DNA of 64,000 nucleotides, taken from contig NC_009068.1 in NCBI RefSeq assembly GCF_000209165.1, positions 1,054,001-1,118,000 on the forward strand, read 5' to 3'. Made by a program: the position numbers and the translations under genes. This document shows, piece after piece, positions 29,392 through 39,629 of this stretch. Position 1 is the stretch's first letter, and the number at the start of each line of letters is the position of its first letter. Origin of the DNA: Scheffersomyces stipitis CBS 6054. Lineage: Eukaryota > Ascomycota > Pichiomycetes > Serinales > Debaryomycetaceae. The notes beneath the pieces are model-generated. The model was not told the origin of the DNA, ran no database searches, and worked only from the letters and a program-made list of their open reading frames with translations.

Positions 29392-31290
29392 CTACAATTC
29401 TAATCCCTTCTGCCTCCAATAATCACGACGAACATCCTTGTCAAGATTGCTCTTAGACCTTTTCATATCCGTAGCATCTTCTTCTTCGTCTTCCTTAGTG
29501 GTATCTGGAGGACTATAATCACCCTCTCCTTCTTCTTCATCTTCTTCAGGGTTATCACCTTTCAAGCCAAGAATCTCTTCAACTTGCTTTTTGGTATGCA
29601 CAGCGGATTCTGCCTCTTTCTTGGCCGATTCTTTCTTTGGTACGTCGACTTCGAATTGAAGCTCATCGTCGCTTTCTACGGTTATATCTGAATAGTAGTA
29701 TTTGTCATTCCCGTCCGCTCCATCACTTTCGTCTTCAGAACTTTCATGATTTATTAATGCATCGTTGATGACTTTGTGTCTGTCATCGTTGAAATCTCTT
29801 TCCTTGCCTCTGTACTTAATGATGTCTCCCAATATCAGCTCCCCTAGTCTATTCTTGTAGGATGTGCCATTAAGCACGTAACACTTTTCTACTAGCAACT
29901 GGTAGGCTCCTCCAAATGCTTTTTTCAAGTCTCGAAGGTTGTATGACGATCTGGTAATGTTGTTGTCTTCATCAGAAGGATCTTGTACCACTATAGTGAA
30001 TGGGTTCTTATTGGTGTTCAAATGGGGGTAGTCTCTTTTCAACAAATATCTGGGAAGGTCAGACCGTGGATCCAACGAGATGATCAAGTTATCATACGAA
30101 AAGTTTCTGCCGTACAATTCAAAAAATTCGATTAGTAAAGCCCCAAGATTGTCAGTTATGTTGATCAGATTTGTGGACACACGAGGATGCATCATCAAAA
30201 AGTGATAGCAGAGGATAATAGTAGCATAGCCTCCCAATCCACCACTGTGCACATTGTTAAGCCTTCTTGAACTCAAAAACTGTTTTATAATAAGGACCAA
30301 CTCACGTAATCCTGGAGTAGTAGTCATCCATCTTCGTATCTTTTTCGCTGCTTCTATTCCATTTCTTCTTTCAAATGACACATCAATATTGACGTTGGAC
30401 TCAGGATCTACAAATTTGATAATAGGCACTTTTGCTTTAGCGATGACTTCCATGTTTTTGGCAAGGCCCTTATGTCTCAAGTAAGAAGACAATTGATACA
30501 ATCTAGATCTGTTTTCATAGTCTCCGGTCCGAGAAACAATTACTATGTCGATATCAGAACCTGGTAAGTACAAGTCTGTAGCTGAAGACCCAAATACGTG
30601 AGTTTCCGTTTCGGGCCAGTACAGACTGATGCTGGACTTCAACTTGTTGATGAGTCTATTTCTCGTTCTGATTTCCTCACTGGAAGGTGATATATAGTTG
30701 ACAAAATCCTTCATTTCCATAGTCAACCAATCTGCCATCTCCTTCTGCTCAGAATGATCGTGGTCCTTTAACCACGGAAACGAAGAGGAGGCCTTTTTTG
30801 CAGTTACTTTACCATGTTCATCAGCACTCATCACTCCATCGTCGGAGAAATCTTCATCTTCTATATTGTTCTCTTCTTCTGAAGACAGGAAGCCGAAACC
30901 TATGAAATCTTCATTCTTTGCAAGCTCGTTTTTCTCGGTTTTCAGTACCTTTACATTGCCGTCTTGTTCATTTTCATTTTCATCATCATTATTATCATCA
31001 TCATCATCAGATATAGCTACAATTACCGATTCATCTTGATTTGTCACTTTTACGTCAGATTTCTCACTCTCATCATCCAGCTCTACAAGGACGATCTCTC
31101 CCTTAGTACTCTTTTCCCGACTGTCGTAGTCAAAGATCACGCTAGAATCGGAATCAGAGTCTTCCTCTGGGAGATGGTGGAAGTTGTTCTGTGCAGGGAT
31201 AAAAACATCACCTTTTCCCGTCTTTTGTCTCTTTCTCTGCTTCTTGGACTTGAGTTTAGGCGTGATATCTCTTTTCCTTTTGCCAGTCAT
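29392..31290 (-). CDS. PAP2: Trf4/Trf5-type non-canonical poly(A) polymerase (TRAMP)
   Basis: Nuclear poly(A) polymerase of the TRAMP complex, which tags aberrant and non-coding RNAs for the exosome. 632 residues from the only ATG (complement of 31288-31290). The nucleotidyltransferase core is visible: HVFGSSATDLYLPGSDIDIV with Gly-Ser 234-235 and the catalytic Asp pair 246/248, and the third Asp in VNIDVSF (303). The PAP-associated central domain (GGYATIILCYHFLM) follows. N- and C-terminal tails are long, acidic and low-complexity, interspersed with Lys-rich patches. It lies only 112 bp downstream of the IKS1 stop on the same strand. TRF4 (PAP2) and TRF5 cannot be distinguished here, since many yeasts have one gene. 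Confidence 0.88.
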   Translation of the reverse strand: MTGKRKRDITPKLKSKKQRKRQKTGKGDVFIPAQNNFHHLPEEDSDSDSSVIFDYDSREKSTKGEIVLVELDDESEKSDVKVTNQDESVIVAISDDDDDNNDDENENEQDGNVKVLKTEKNELAKNEDFIGFGFLSSEEENNIEDEDFSDDGVMSADEHGKVTAKKASSSFPWLKDHDHSEQKEMADWLTMEMKDFVNYISPSSEEIRTRNRLINKLKSSISLYWPETETHVFGSSATDLYLPGSDIDIVIVSRTGDYENRSRLYQLSSYLRHKGLAKNMEVIAKAKVPIIKFVDPESNVNIDVSFERRNGIEAAKKIRRWMTTTPGLRELVLIIKQFLSSRRLNNVHSGGLGGYATIILCYHFLMMHPRVSTNLINITDNLGALLIEFFELYGRNFSYDNLIISLDPRSDLPRYLLKRDYPHLNTNKNPFTIVVQDPSDEDNNITRSSYNLRDLKKAFGGAYQLLVEKCYVLNGTSYKNRLGELILGDIIKYRGKERDFNDDRHKVINDALINHESSEDESDGADGNDKYYYSDITVESDDELQFEVDVPKKESAKKEAESAVHTKKQVEEILGLKGDNPEEDEEEGEGDYSPPDTTKEDEEEDATDMKRSKSNLDKDVRRDYWRQKGLEL

Positions 31291-31402
31291 ACTGGAATCC
31301 TTCCAATGAAAAAAAACTGCTACAAAGCTGTTGCTTAATGAGGGAAAGCACGAATATTTCTTTTGACAATCTATACACTTTTTTCGCTCTTCTCCAAACT
31401 TT

Positions 31403-33661
31403 TCAAAACCGCTCACGTGACTCGAACACCATATCAGCCCCTAGCATAGCGACTACCGTTGCAGAACAAGCCACTAGAACCAGCACTTTCGAGACTTGAG
31501 TCCTGGATTGAAGCGTATCTACCAACATGAACACAAGCACTACCAATTTAGCACCTATTTTCAAATTTGTGGCATCTTCAAAAGAGAGAAACTCTAGAAT
31601 ACCAAGTTGCAAAATATAAAAAGGAATGGTTGCGAAATTCTGCAAAACCATCGATGTTGCTGGCTGTTGTGGAGCAAATTGACCCACACGTACCAATGAG
31701 CTTATACTGCTACGAGATTCTGTTTTTGCTACCTCGGCTAAGTTGAGAAGGTCTTCTTCGTCAGAAGCCTCATCGTCTTCCGGTTCATCTTTGAAGGGTT
31801 CTTTGTCTGTATCTGAGTCAAGCGGATCATACATGCTAGTATCTTTCTGGTGCTTAACACTGTCACCCAACACTAAGGATGTACTCTCATTAGATATTGT
31901 AGGATCGAAGTGTCCTCCAGAATTCTTGCGGGAAGAGTTGTCTTTGACAAGTTTATCCCACTTAATGGACTCAAGGATTTCAATCACTTCGCTTGAGTTT
32001 ATTCTGGACGAGCCAGTACCATTGCCGTCAGAATCACCACCTTTGATCATTACATATATGAGACTCTCAAAATCACCACTACAAACAGAACTTTTTTCAC
32101 TCCCTATCTTACTACTCAATTCAAACCACTCATGGAAAAGATTTGGTGTCATGGAAAAATACCATTCGATGATTTTGTCTCGAATGATTTGAGGATCTGT
32201 CTCGCCAGCAATCAACTTAGAGAATGGTAGCAGCCCACAACATAAATAACAGAGAATCAATCCTAGTGAGTATATGTCACTTTCATAAGAAAAATCATTA
32301 ATGAATTTTTTGTTTCGTTCACCTAAAGCTGGGTCGTAGTTGGTGAAGAGCCAAAGTTCAGGCGCAGTAAATTCCAAAGTACCAGTATTGCCACGTCTTT
32401 CATCTGTATCCTCTCTAATCCTAAATGAAATATTAGTTTCCGGTATGTTTCTCTTGTCTATAATCTGTCCTTCCCCAAAATCGGAAACTAAAACCTTTGG
32501 CAATTTGGAAGCTGCGAGTTCAAATGTGTCAATGGACTCAAAGGTCGCTTGGTCCAGATCATCGATGTCATACTTGATGTCCAATAGACAATTTGAAGGC
32601 TTGAGGTCTCGATGAAGAATACCATGAAGGTGCAAGTAGTTGACACCGTTGGCTACGTCCCTGAAGAATTTCCAAATTTCAAATTCATTGAGCCACTTCT
32701 TTTCATGTTGTAACTCGGGAACTGGCTCTCCTCTTGAAGCTCGGCGTCTAAGTCTCTCCATCTGGATCTTGTCCTTCCACGACAAGTTTACGTCCTTGAG
32801 AAAATTATTTTTGACCAAATCTTCTAGATGTCCTCCACCACAGTACTGCTGAAGTATAAAGACATACGGAATCTTTGTACTTTCTTTACGTGACGAGGTG
32901 TTGCCTTCTGAAATAATAAACGTGGACAGATCATCGATATCACCAAGTTCTAACCAAACATGATTGTACCGGATCAAGTTGTTTTCGTTGGCTCCCTTGA
33001 CGGAGAGCTCATACAAGATCAACACCTCATTTAACACCTGTTCTAGTAGCTCAAACCTATCACCAATGCTTATCCTCTTTACAGCATATGTGCCTAATTT
33101 AATTTCGTTTAATACATGAACAACTTTATACACCTGGGCATGAGCTCCAGAGCCCAACTCATAGGGAGGAACCTTCTTGAAAAACCGCTTAAAGTAGCCC
33201 TGGTTAAATATATCTTGAGGTAAAGAATGATATGGAATGCTATTGGAACTGGTCTCAGTGGCATTTTCAAGCTGACTTAAAAGCTTGAAATAGTCATGGT
33301 GCATGAATCCTTTTGGGAACTTTTGGGCAATGGCAATAGATTCTATTGGATCAACTATGGGAATATTGCGTAGATCCGATGAGCCATCGCCTGAATTTCT
33401 ATTATTAGCAGGATAATCTGACCAAGAAAATCCGCAATTGGGACAATTATGAGTACCACCGCTTGATGCTGCTGGGAATCGTTTAGTTCCAAATGGTTCT
33501 CGTTTGAATTGAGGATTGGTACTTCCTCGAGGGTCACTACTCTTGCTAATAGTGGAAATGAGCTCAACAGTGTTTTGCTGGCTGTCCCGAACTACAAGAA
33601 TTCCCTCGTTTGGACTATGAAGCAAAATCTCCCGATTGGAATTGTACGGGACAATAGACAT
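31403..33661 (-). CDS. IKS1: IKS1-like serine/threonine protein kinase
   Basis: 752-residue kinase resembling yeast Iks1. Near the N-terminus is a short CPNC motif (HNCPNCGFSW, residues 71-80). The kinase domain has glycine loop LGSGAHAQVYKV (169-180), AVKR Lys195, HRDLKPSN (350-357) and DFGEGQ (394-). It carries an unusual long insert between the N-lobe and the HRD motif and an APE-like TAPELW segment. The C-terminus has two hydrophobic stretches (about 705-720 and 728-745), possibly membrane-associated. The last codons overlap a CACGTG box that sits in the presumed promoter of the next gene. Substrates of Iks1 are poorly known. Confidence 0.85.
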   Translation of the reverse strand: MSIVPYNSNREILLHSPNEGILVVRDSQQNTVELISTISKSSDPRGSTNPQFKREPFGTKRFPAASSGGTHNCPNCGFSWSDYPANNRNSGDGSSDLRNIPIVDPIESIAIAQKFPKGFMHHDYFKLLSQLENATETSSNSIPYHSLPQDIFNQGYFKRFFKKVPPYELGSGAHAQVYKVVHVLNEIKLGTYAVKRISIGDRFELLEQVLNEVLILYELSVKGANENNLIRYNHVWLELGDIDDLSTFIISEGNTSSRKESTKIPYVFILQQYCGGGHLEDLVKNNFLKDVNLSWKDKIQMERLRRRASRGEPVPELQHEKKWLNEFEIWKFFRDVANGVNYLHLHGILHRDLKPSNCLLDIKYDIDDLDQATFESIDTFELAASKLPKVLVSDFGEGQIIDKRNIPETNISFRIREDTDERRGNTGTLEFTAPELWLFTNYDPALGERNKKFINDFSYESDIYSLGLILCYLCCGLLPFSKLIAGETDPQIIRDKIIEWYFSMTPNLFHEWFELSSKIGSEKSSVCSGDFESLIYVMIKGGDSDGNGTGSSRINSSEVIEILESIKWDKLVKDNSSRKNSGGHFDPTISNESTSLVLGDSVKHQKDTSMYDPLDSDTDKEPFKDEPEDDEASDEEDLLNLAEVAKTESRSSISSLVRVGQFAPQQPATSMVLQNFATIPFYILQLGILEFLSFEDATNLKIGAKLVVLVFMLVDTLQSRTQVSKVLVLVACSATVVAMLGADMVFESRERF
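31414..31419. promoter_or_regulatory. CACGTG box inside the IKS1 3' end, upstream of PAP2
   Basis: TCACGTGAC encoded by the last IKS1 codons (..E-S-R-E-R-F stop), 124-129 bp before the PAP2 start. Confidence 0.45.
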
Positions 33662-34056
33662 AGTGAAGCAATCCTATTGCTGTGGAGCTGTGGTATTATG
33701 GTATTCTTATGTACGTATGAAATTGCTAGTTGGGAGAGTTGGTTAGAAGTATATAATAATTGTTGTATCTAATAGAAATATATGAAATAAAAAAAGAGGA
33801 AGAGAGAAAGTTATTTAAATTGATCTAAAACGATCGATTTAATTCTCTAATCGTTTCGCAAATTCCATTCTCACTTACCCCAGATGGTTCCGTAGTTTTT
33901 GTGCAACACAAATCCTTCATTTTGCAACTGGCTGCGAATTAAAATTAGATGATCTACAATTGAATGCTTGATTCATTAATAATCGTTATTAGTGTCTATA
34001 TATATATGAAAAGGATATCAGTCTCACGGCTGATACCATGCTAGTTTTTGTTGTAA
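33662..34056. other. Intergenic region RIF1-IKS1
   Basis: 395 bp between two minus-strand genes: RIF1 3' region and IKS1 promoter. AT-rich; nothing specific recognised. Confidence 0.6.
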
Positions 34057-37000
34057 TTAATCAACACTTCTTAATTTCATCATAAAATGCAACAATTCCG
34101 TCTCCATGTTGTATCGCTCCTCTTTTGAAAGCCTAGTGACGTCTTCGTTCTGAAGCTGATGGATAAGATGAAACACAGCAGGTGGTTTTTTGCAAGACTC
34201 TACGGATTTATCACCTCCAAAAACAATAAGAGCAGCTTCTTCACTTGGAATTTGCTCCTCAACTTGCAGATTATCTGAGACAACTGGAGACACATCATTG
34301 GTTTCCACTTTTTGGGTATTGATCAATTGAGAATCATTTTTCAAAGGAACTGACGCAATTTCATCCTTTGTTATGAGTTCAACGTCTCCTGTCTTCTGTG
34401 CAATATTGTTCTCGAAATCAGAAGTAACTTTTGGAAGACTTTCTGGTTCCTCTGCTTCTGGAACAACTGAAAGCACATTCTCCTTCTCATGAAGAACATT
34501 ACCAACAAGAAGATTGTGCTCCACTTCAGAAATTTCTTGGGATGAGTCTGACAAATGCACTTCTCCTTTAATAATTGCAGTCGAATGAGCATTGAAGCTC
34601 TGGGACTTAAAAGTGCCCAATTCTGACTGTCTACTACCTTCGTTAGAAGAAGTCAGATCCAAACTGTTAAGAACATCCGTCCTCACCTCGACTTGCTGTA
34701 ATACAACCACGTCATTGGAATCCAGAATTAGGGTTGGACTGGTATTGTTTTCAAAGTCATATTTCTCATTTGGAACTTCAGCCAGGACTGTCTTGCGTTT
34801 TTTGACTGGAGATTCAATGTGTTGGCCAAGTTCTTCGGTTGTATCTTGAGCTTCCTGTTTTCTCTTGGTTCTACTTCTACCTCTTCTGAGTCCTGCAACC
34901 GGAGATGCTACTTGCTCTTCTTCCTTAGAAGTATTTAAAGTAACGCTTTCATCTTCAACTAGATCCGAATCATCGACTTGCGATAAAACATCATTCTCCA
35001 CCTCAGAAATATCACAATTATCATCCAAAGACGAGAGAATCTGCTCCGTAGGCAGAACAGGAATAATGGCCATTTCCACGGGAGAAGCTTCAGTTGATGA
35101 AGTCTTACTAGAGCTTTTCCTCTTCTTATTTCCTTTCTTGGCAGGAGCATGTTCAAGTTTTGCGTTCAAAATTGCTGTAAAATTATGAATGTCAAATTCC
35201 ATTAAAGAAGACGAAGTAGCCTTTTTAGTAGAATTTTTAGAAGTATTTTTACCAGAAGTCTTAGTAGATGTTTTTCCATTTTTGCTTTGACTATCGACAT
35301 TCTCTGATTGGAATTCATTACTGGATGCTGCCGAAGTGGAATCAATCTTCTCTAAGGGCGAAATCGTATTCGTGTTCAACTCTTTGAGAACTTCACGGCT
35401 ATCGTGGGTATGTTGACCACTGCCCGCGGGTTTCTCGATACTGCTACTATCAGGGGCCAGGACAGCTAATGCGGTTTCACTACTGTCTTCTTCCGTACTA
35501 GTTATAATCATGCTGGTATCAAAATTTTCCTTATTCATTACATCATTTTGAGCTTCCAAATAGGCATCCAAACCATGAACCCTAGAAGTGTCATTCTTGC
35601 TGGCCCAAGCAGACGTCAGAAAAGGTAGATTTCTCCAATTATCTCTAATGAATTGTTCAATATCAATATCCAATTTGATATAGGACTTGGATAATAATGA
35701 GTCGAAATTTTTATCTTCTTTATCCTCCAGTCTCTTCAACAACAATCCCGACCACATTTTGCGAAAGTCAAAATCAAAGAAACCTCTTTGATGTTGGGCG
35801 GTATCAAGAATTTCGTCGCTCAATTCATCAATTTCCAAATAGAACTCACAGTCGATCAAATATCTCAACAAGTCAACAAATGTACCGTTGTCAGCAAATC
35901 TTATTGCGATTTTCTGAATCGAATAATCTTGAATGTACTTGTTTGGAGCATTATGTACTAACAGAACGAAATATTTGAACAGCTCCTTTGTCCACGTCGA
36001 TATTTGCAAATAATCTAAGCACTGCTTTAATTCTTCAGCTTTGGATATACTGACCACACTTTGCATTAAACGCTTCACAAAGACTTCAGCACCAGAACCA
36101 ATAATCTGACAGAATTCACCATAGAGGCGCAAATCTGGTTCGTTACTAATTATGGTTCTATTGTTCAAGAAGTCAACAATGAGTATATAGAGCTCCTCAA
36201 TTTGCAATCTTTTTTGCAAGTTTGCTAAATCAAGCATGAAAAACAAAACTCTCCTATCAGAAATTGAAGCTATGATTAACTGAACGATTTCCCGAAGTTG
36301 CTCCTTATTCAAATTGGAAATACAGTTTTCGAGAATAATATAGTAGATATTCAGATTGGATTCTGAAGTTCTTTCTGAAATTGAACGGGTCACCAATGTG
36401 GCTGGCTTAAACGTATCGTTTAAGTTTATGACCAAATTGTAAGCGGAATCAAATGAGAGACTACTTGTTTTAAACAACTGCTCCAACACAAAGGGAAGGC
36501 TTTCGATAATATCAAAAGTCTGATCGGTAGTTCTCGGTTCTTTCTTCGTCACCATTTTCACAGCTGTCAAGAAAGATATAAACAAGTTCACCTTTTGGTC
36601 AACAGCAAGGTGATCCAGCTGGAAAACTAAAGCAATATGAGGAATAATCCTATCAAACTTGGAATATACCCATCTACAAGGCAAGCAAGGAATCTCAAGA
36701 ATAGAGATGGGGTCGTTGGCTAAACACCTAACTTGATTGTTCCGGTCTTTGGGCGGAACTGTGGGTTTCAATAAACGAAGGAGGACCTTCAATCCAAGTG
36801 AATGCAAATGAAGACTTGAGTTCTCTTTCTTGAAAAAGAAGTTAAGGATCATCGGTTGTATGACTTTGTCCCAATAGATGTGCAAATACTTCGTTGCCAG
36901 TTTTGCCAACAATGGTTTCAACAATGAGTAAAGTATGGCCATGAATAAATGGTTGAGGTTCTCTGCAATTTCCTTTGATGTGATAGGGGAGCTGATACTG

Positions 37001-39147
37001 AAGAACACATGAGTCAAAAGTCTTATTCTACTTTTGACACAAGCATTTAGCATCTGTTGCCGCTGCTTGACATCTGGGTTCTTCAATATGGGTTCAACTA
37101 CCTTCATCATGAAGTCCATATCATTGTGGCATACATTGTAGATAACTGCCTTCCAGCTGTTCAAGGCAATTATCTTGGCTGACTGATACTGTGAATTGAA
37201 ACAAATCTTTTGCACCCTGAGCCATTTGTTCAAATGTTCCCACTGATCGAAAGAACTTCCACCATCTCCTACAAGTAATGTGATGGATACCCAGATTTCC
37301 ATGGATTCTTTGAAGCGTCCAGTTTCTATCATTTCTTCTAATTTCATACAGATATAGTCAATAACGGAAACTTCCGATGATATTAAATCAATATCCAAAT
37401 CCAATCCGTTTTCGGACGCAAGTGATTTGACATCGTTCGAAATTTTTGAAGAGAGCAAAGAAGTAACGGATGATTGAACTGAGACATTATCTAAGAATAC
37501 TTTCGCAATTTCCAAGAGACAATTGGTTCCTATTTCAAGAGTCTTCGGTGAAAAGGGAGATGCCATAGAGCATACATTCAAAACGAACACTTCGAACCAA
37601 TGGTTTATATTTTTAGCCATGATATTAGGAAAGTTGTTGGCGAAGTTCTTGAAGCACAAGAAACGTTCAGAAACGATCGTAGAAGATGGATAGCTTCTCA
37701 TGTTGATAATACTTGATATCATCAATTCAGGAAGCTCTGGATTGTCAAAAAGCATACGCTTTTTCTTGTTTATGAGTCTACAGTCCTTGATGACAATCAA
37801 GTAAGGTGAAACAAGAGCTTTAGAGATGTTTTCCGTGGTCAATATTGAACAGCAGTGACGGTAGAACCACCTCACATCCTCAACAGGGACAAAACCGTTG
37901 AGGTCTTCGTTCATAAGAAAAGTGTTAATCAACTTTAATGCCTGGTTGATTATTCTTATTCTGAAAGGATCAGATCGCATAAGTGGCTGGGAGGTCGAAA
38001 GCTCATGTTTGATGATGTCATTACGATTAAAGATCTCTGTTTCTGTGACTACGATATCTCTACGAATCTGTGCGGCCAATGCTATTATGTAGTTCGAATC
38101 CGGTTGAAAAGTTCTGAATCTTGTGACTGCTGCCTTCGTAGGGCTGGAATTCATTTGCGAGACCGGAGCGGAGAATATTCTCAACAACGTATCATTAGTG
38201 TTAGACTTACAGATGTGGTTGATTGTGGCATAAACTTCGAACTTCTTGTCAAATTGAGGGTCCTGAAGCACACGTACACAGCCATCTACCAAGCGAGGCA
38301 ATTCGCTAGAATTTGGCGGAAGCTGAACAATCGTTCCGGATAACCAGAAGACGGGATTGCGGGGTTCGTAGGAATCGTCGTTCTTAAAAGGTGATCTAGT
38401 CCACAAGGAAGTGTTACTCGGATCAGCAGGTGAACCGTTGCGAAAAGACATGTTGTATGTCTTGAGAATAGAGCCTCTAGGAGTTTGGCGAGGATCAGGG
38501 GAACTAACAACAGCAGGGCTGTCATCGTTATACGCAATATCGTCAGAAAATGCCACCGATTTCTTTCTCACGGGTGAAGAAGACGGTATAGGTGACATTT
38601 CTCTTCTACATGGAGAAAGTTCTTTCGCTATAGAATGAGCACCACGACTGCTTCTTTTGATGGGTGACGAGCTCAATTCGTCGTTATTGCTGTTTTCGAC
38701 TTCATATTCGAGCTTATGAAGCGGTACTACAACTGCCGACTTTGAGACTATTGGAGGGGGAGAAATTTCTTTTGGTGCTTCTGGTGCTGGAACTGTAGCT
38801 GAAGCCGTGGCTGCAGGTGATGTGGATCTAGATGACGACGACGAAGCTGACATAGAAGCAGAGTTACATTTGGACGGTGAGTTTGTCGCTATATTTGACA
38901 CTGGTGTGTCATTGACCAAGTCTGACGAACTTGAGTTGGAAGAATCGTCTGCCGATATGCCATTACTTCGATTAGAATTAGAACTGGTAGTAGTAGGTTT
39001 AGGTGAAGATCTGGATGACTTGTGTGATGTGGGTGCTTCTGATGCTACTGACAAGTTTGGGGAAGGTTCTCGTGACGAGCGTGCCTCATTCTTCACCTTG
39101 GACCGCGCGTTCTTGGCCAGTCTGGATCGTTTTGATCGGGCAGCCAT
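34057..39147 (-). CDS. RIF1: RIF1, telomere length and replication-timing regulator
   Basis: 1696-residue Rif1 homologue. Rif1 recruits protein phosphatase 1 to origins and telomeres to oppose Dbf4-dependent kinase and limits telomerase. Visible: a Ser/Pro-rich disordered N-terminus with two PP1-docking motifs, an RVxF-type KSVAF (196-200) and a SILK motif GSILK (225-229), 25 residues apart. A long HEAT-type helical region follows (about 270-1200), beginning near FWLSGTIVQLPPNS. The C-terminal third is acidic and disordered. Many S/T-Q and S-P sites suit checkpoint and CDK/DDK phosphorylation. A Rap1-binding module cannot be identified by eye. Confidence 0.88.
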   Translation of the reverse strand: MAARSKRSRLAKNARSKVKNEARSSREPSPNLSVASEAPTSHKSSRSSPKPTTTSSNSNRSNGISADDSSNSSSSDLVNDTPVSNIATNSPSKCNSASMSASSSSSRSTSPAATASATVPAPEAPKEISPPPIVSKSAVVVPLHKLEYEVENSNNDELSSSPIKRSSRGAHSIAKELSPCRREMSPIPSSSPVRKKSVAFSDDIAYNDDSPAVVSSPDPRQTPRGSILKTYNMSFRNGSPADPSNTSLWTRSPFKNDDSYEPRNPVFWLSGTIVQLPPNSSELPRLVDGCVRVLQDPQFDKKFEVYATINHICKSNTNDTLLRIFSAPVSQMNSSPTKAAVTRFRTFQPDSNYIIALAAQIRRDIVVTETEIFNRNDIIKHELSTSQPLMRSDPFRIRIINQALKLINTFLMNEDLNGFVPVEDVRWFYRHCCSILTTENISKALVSPYLIVIKDCRLINKKKRMLFDNPELPELMISSIINMRSYPSSTIVSERFLCFKNFANNFPNIMAKNINHWFEVFVLNVCSMASPFSPKTLEIGTNCLLEIAKVFLDNVSVQSSVTSLLSSKISNDVKSLASENGLDLDIDLISSEVSVIDYICMKLEEMIETGRFKESMEIWVSITLLVGDGGSSFDQWEHLNKWLRVQKICFNSQYQSAKIIALNSWKAVIYNVCHNDMDFMMKVVEPILKNPDVKQRQQMLNACVKSRIRLLTHVFFSISSPITSKEIAENLNHLFMAILYSLLKPLLAKLATKYLHIYWDKVIQPMILNFFFKKENSSLHLHSLGLKVLLRLLKPTVPPKDRNNQVRCLANDPISILEIPCLPCRWVYSKFDRIIPHIALVFQLDHLAVDQKVNLFISFLTAVKMVTKKEPRTTDQTFDIIESLPFVLEQLFKTSSLSFDSAYNLVINLNDTFKPATLVTRSISERTSESNLNIYYIILENCISNLNKEQLREIVQLIIASISDRRVLFFMLDLANLQKRLQIEELYILIVDFLNNRTIISNEPDLRLYGEFCQIIGSGAEVFVKRLMQSVVSISKAEELKQCLDYLQISTWTKELFKYFVLLVHNAPNKYIQDYSIQKIAIRFADNGTFVDLLRYLIDCEFYLEIDELSDEILDTAQHQRGFFDFDFRKMWSGLLLKRLEDKEDKNFDSLLSKSYIKLDIDIEQFIRDNWRNLPFLTSAWASKNDTSRVHGLDAYLEAQNDVMNKENFDTSMIITSTEEDSSETALAVLAPDSSSIEKPAGSGQHTHDSREVLKELNTNTISPLEKIDSTSAASSNEFQSENVDSQSKNGKTSTKTSGKNTSKNSTKKATSSSLMEFDIHNFTAILNAKLEHAPAKKGNKKRKSSSKTSSTEASPVEMAIIPVLPTEQILSSLDDNCDISEVENDVLSQVDDSDLVEDESVTLNTSKEEEQVASPVAGLRRGRSRTKRKQEAQDTTEELGQHIESPVKKRKTVLAEVPNEKYDFENNTSPTLILDSNDVVVLQQVEVRTDVLNSLDLTSSNEGSRQSELGTFKSQSFNAHSTAIIKGEVHLSDSSQEISEVEHNLLVGNVLHEKENVLSVVPEAEEPESLPKVTSDFENNIAQKTGDVELITKDEIASVPLKNDSQLINTQKVETNDVSPVVSDNLQVEEQIPSEEAALIVFGGDKSVESCKKPPAVFHLIHQLQNEDVTRLSKEERYNMETELLHFMMKLRSVD

Positions 39148-39629
39148 TGGTATGGGATCAATATGGAGAGATGTATGAGTTTGATGGCTACCTCGGGCAC
39201 AATTGATGAAAAATACACAAAAATTGCAGGAAGGATTGCTAGAGGTTGAAGAGGACGATGAGGAAAGTTTGAGAAAGGTCAGTCTCTTTAGAAGCGAAAT
39301 ACCATGTACCTCTTTCGAAAAGAATCTCGTTATGCCTTGAGAAATTAATGTATTTTGCAGAACTGCATAGCATCTTTTTGCTTTACGCGAACGAGAATCG
39401 AAGAGTGACTAGACGCGTTTTATAGGCAAAATTAGTCACGTGAATTTCTAAAATCCATAAGGACAAGTGAAGAACATTTCTCTTGTTAGGTTGTGTCTGG
39501 CTTCTAGTATCAAAAGACTATCTCCAGCTTTGGAGAATTCTTTCTTTCACAAATGAAGAGAAATCTCTTCTCTACGACAAATAACGAGTGCTTCGCCTCT
39601 ATTAGTCTATGCTATTCTATAGTATAACG
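39148..39629. other. Intergenic region HPR1-RIF1
   Basis: 482 bp between two minus-strand genes; contains the RIF1 promoter with a TCACGTGAA box at 39437-39442. Nothing else recognised. Confidence 0.6.
39437..39442. promoter_or_regulatory. CACGTG box upstream of RIF1
   Basis: TCACGTGA, 290 bp before the RIF1 ATG. Confidence 0.45.
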
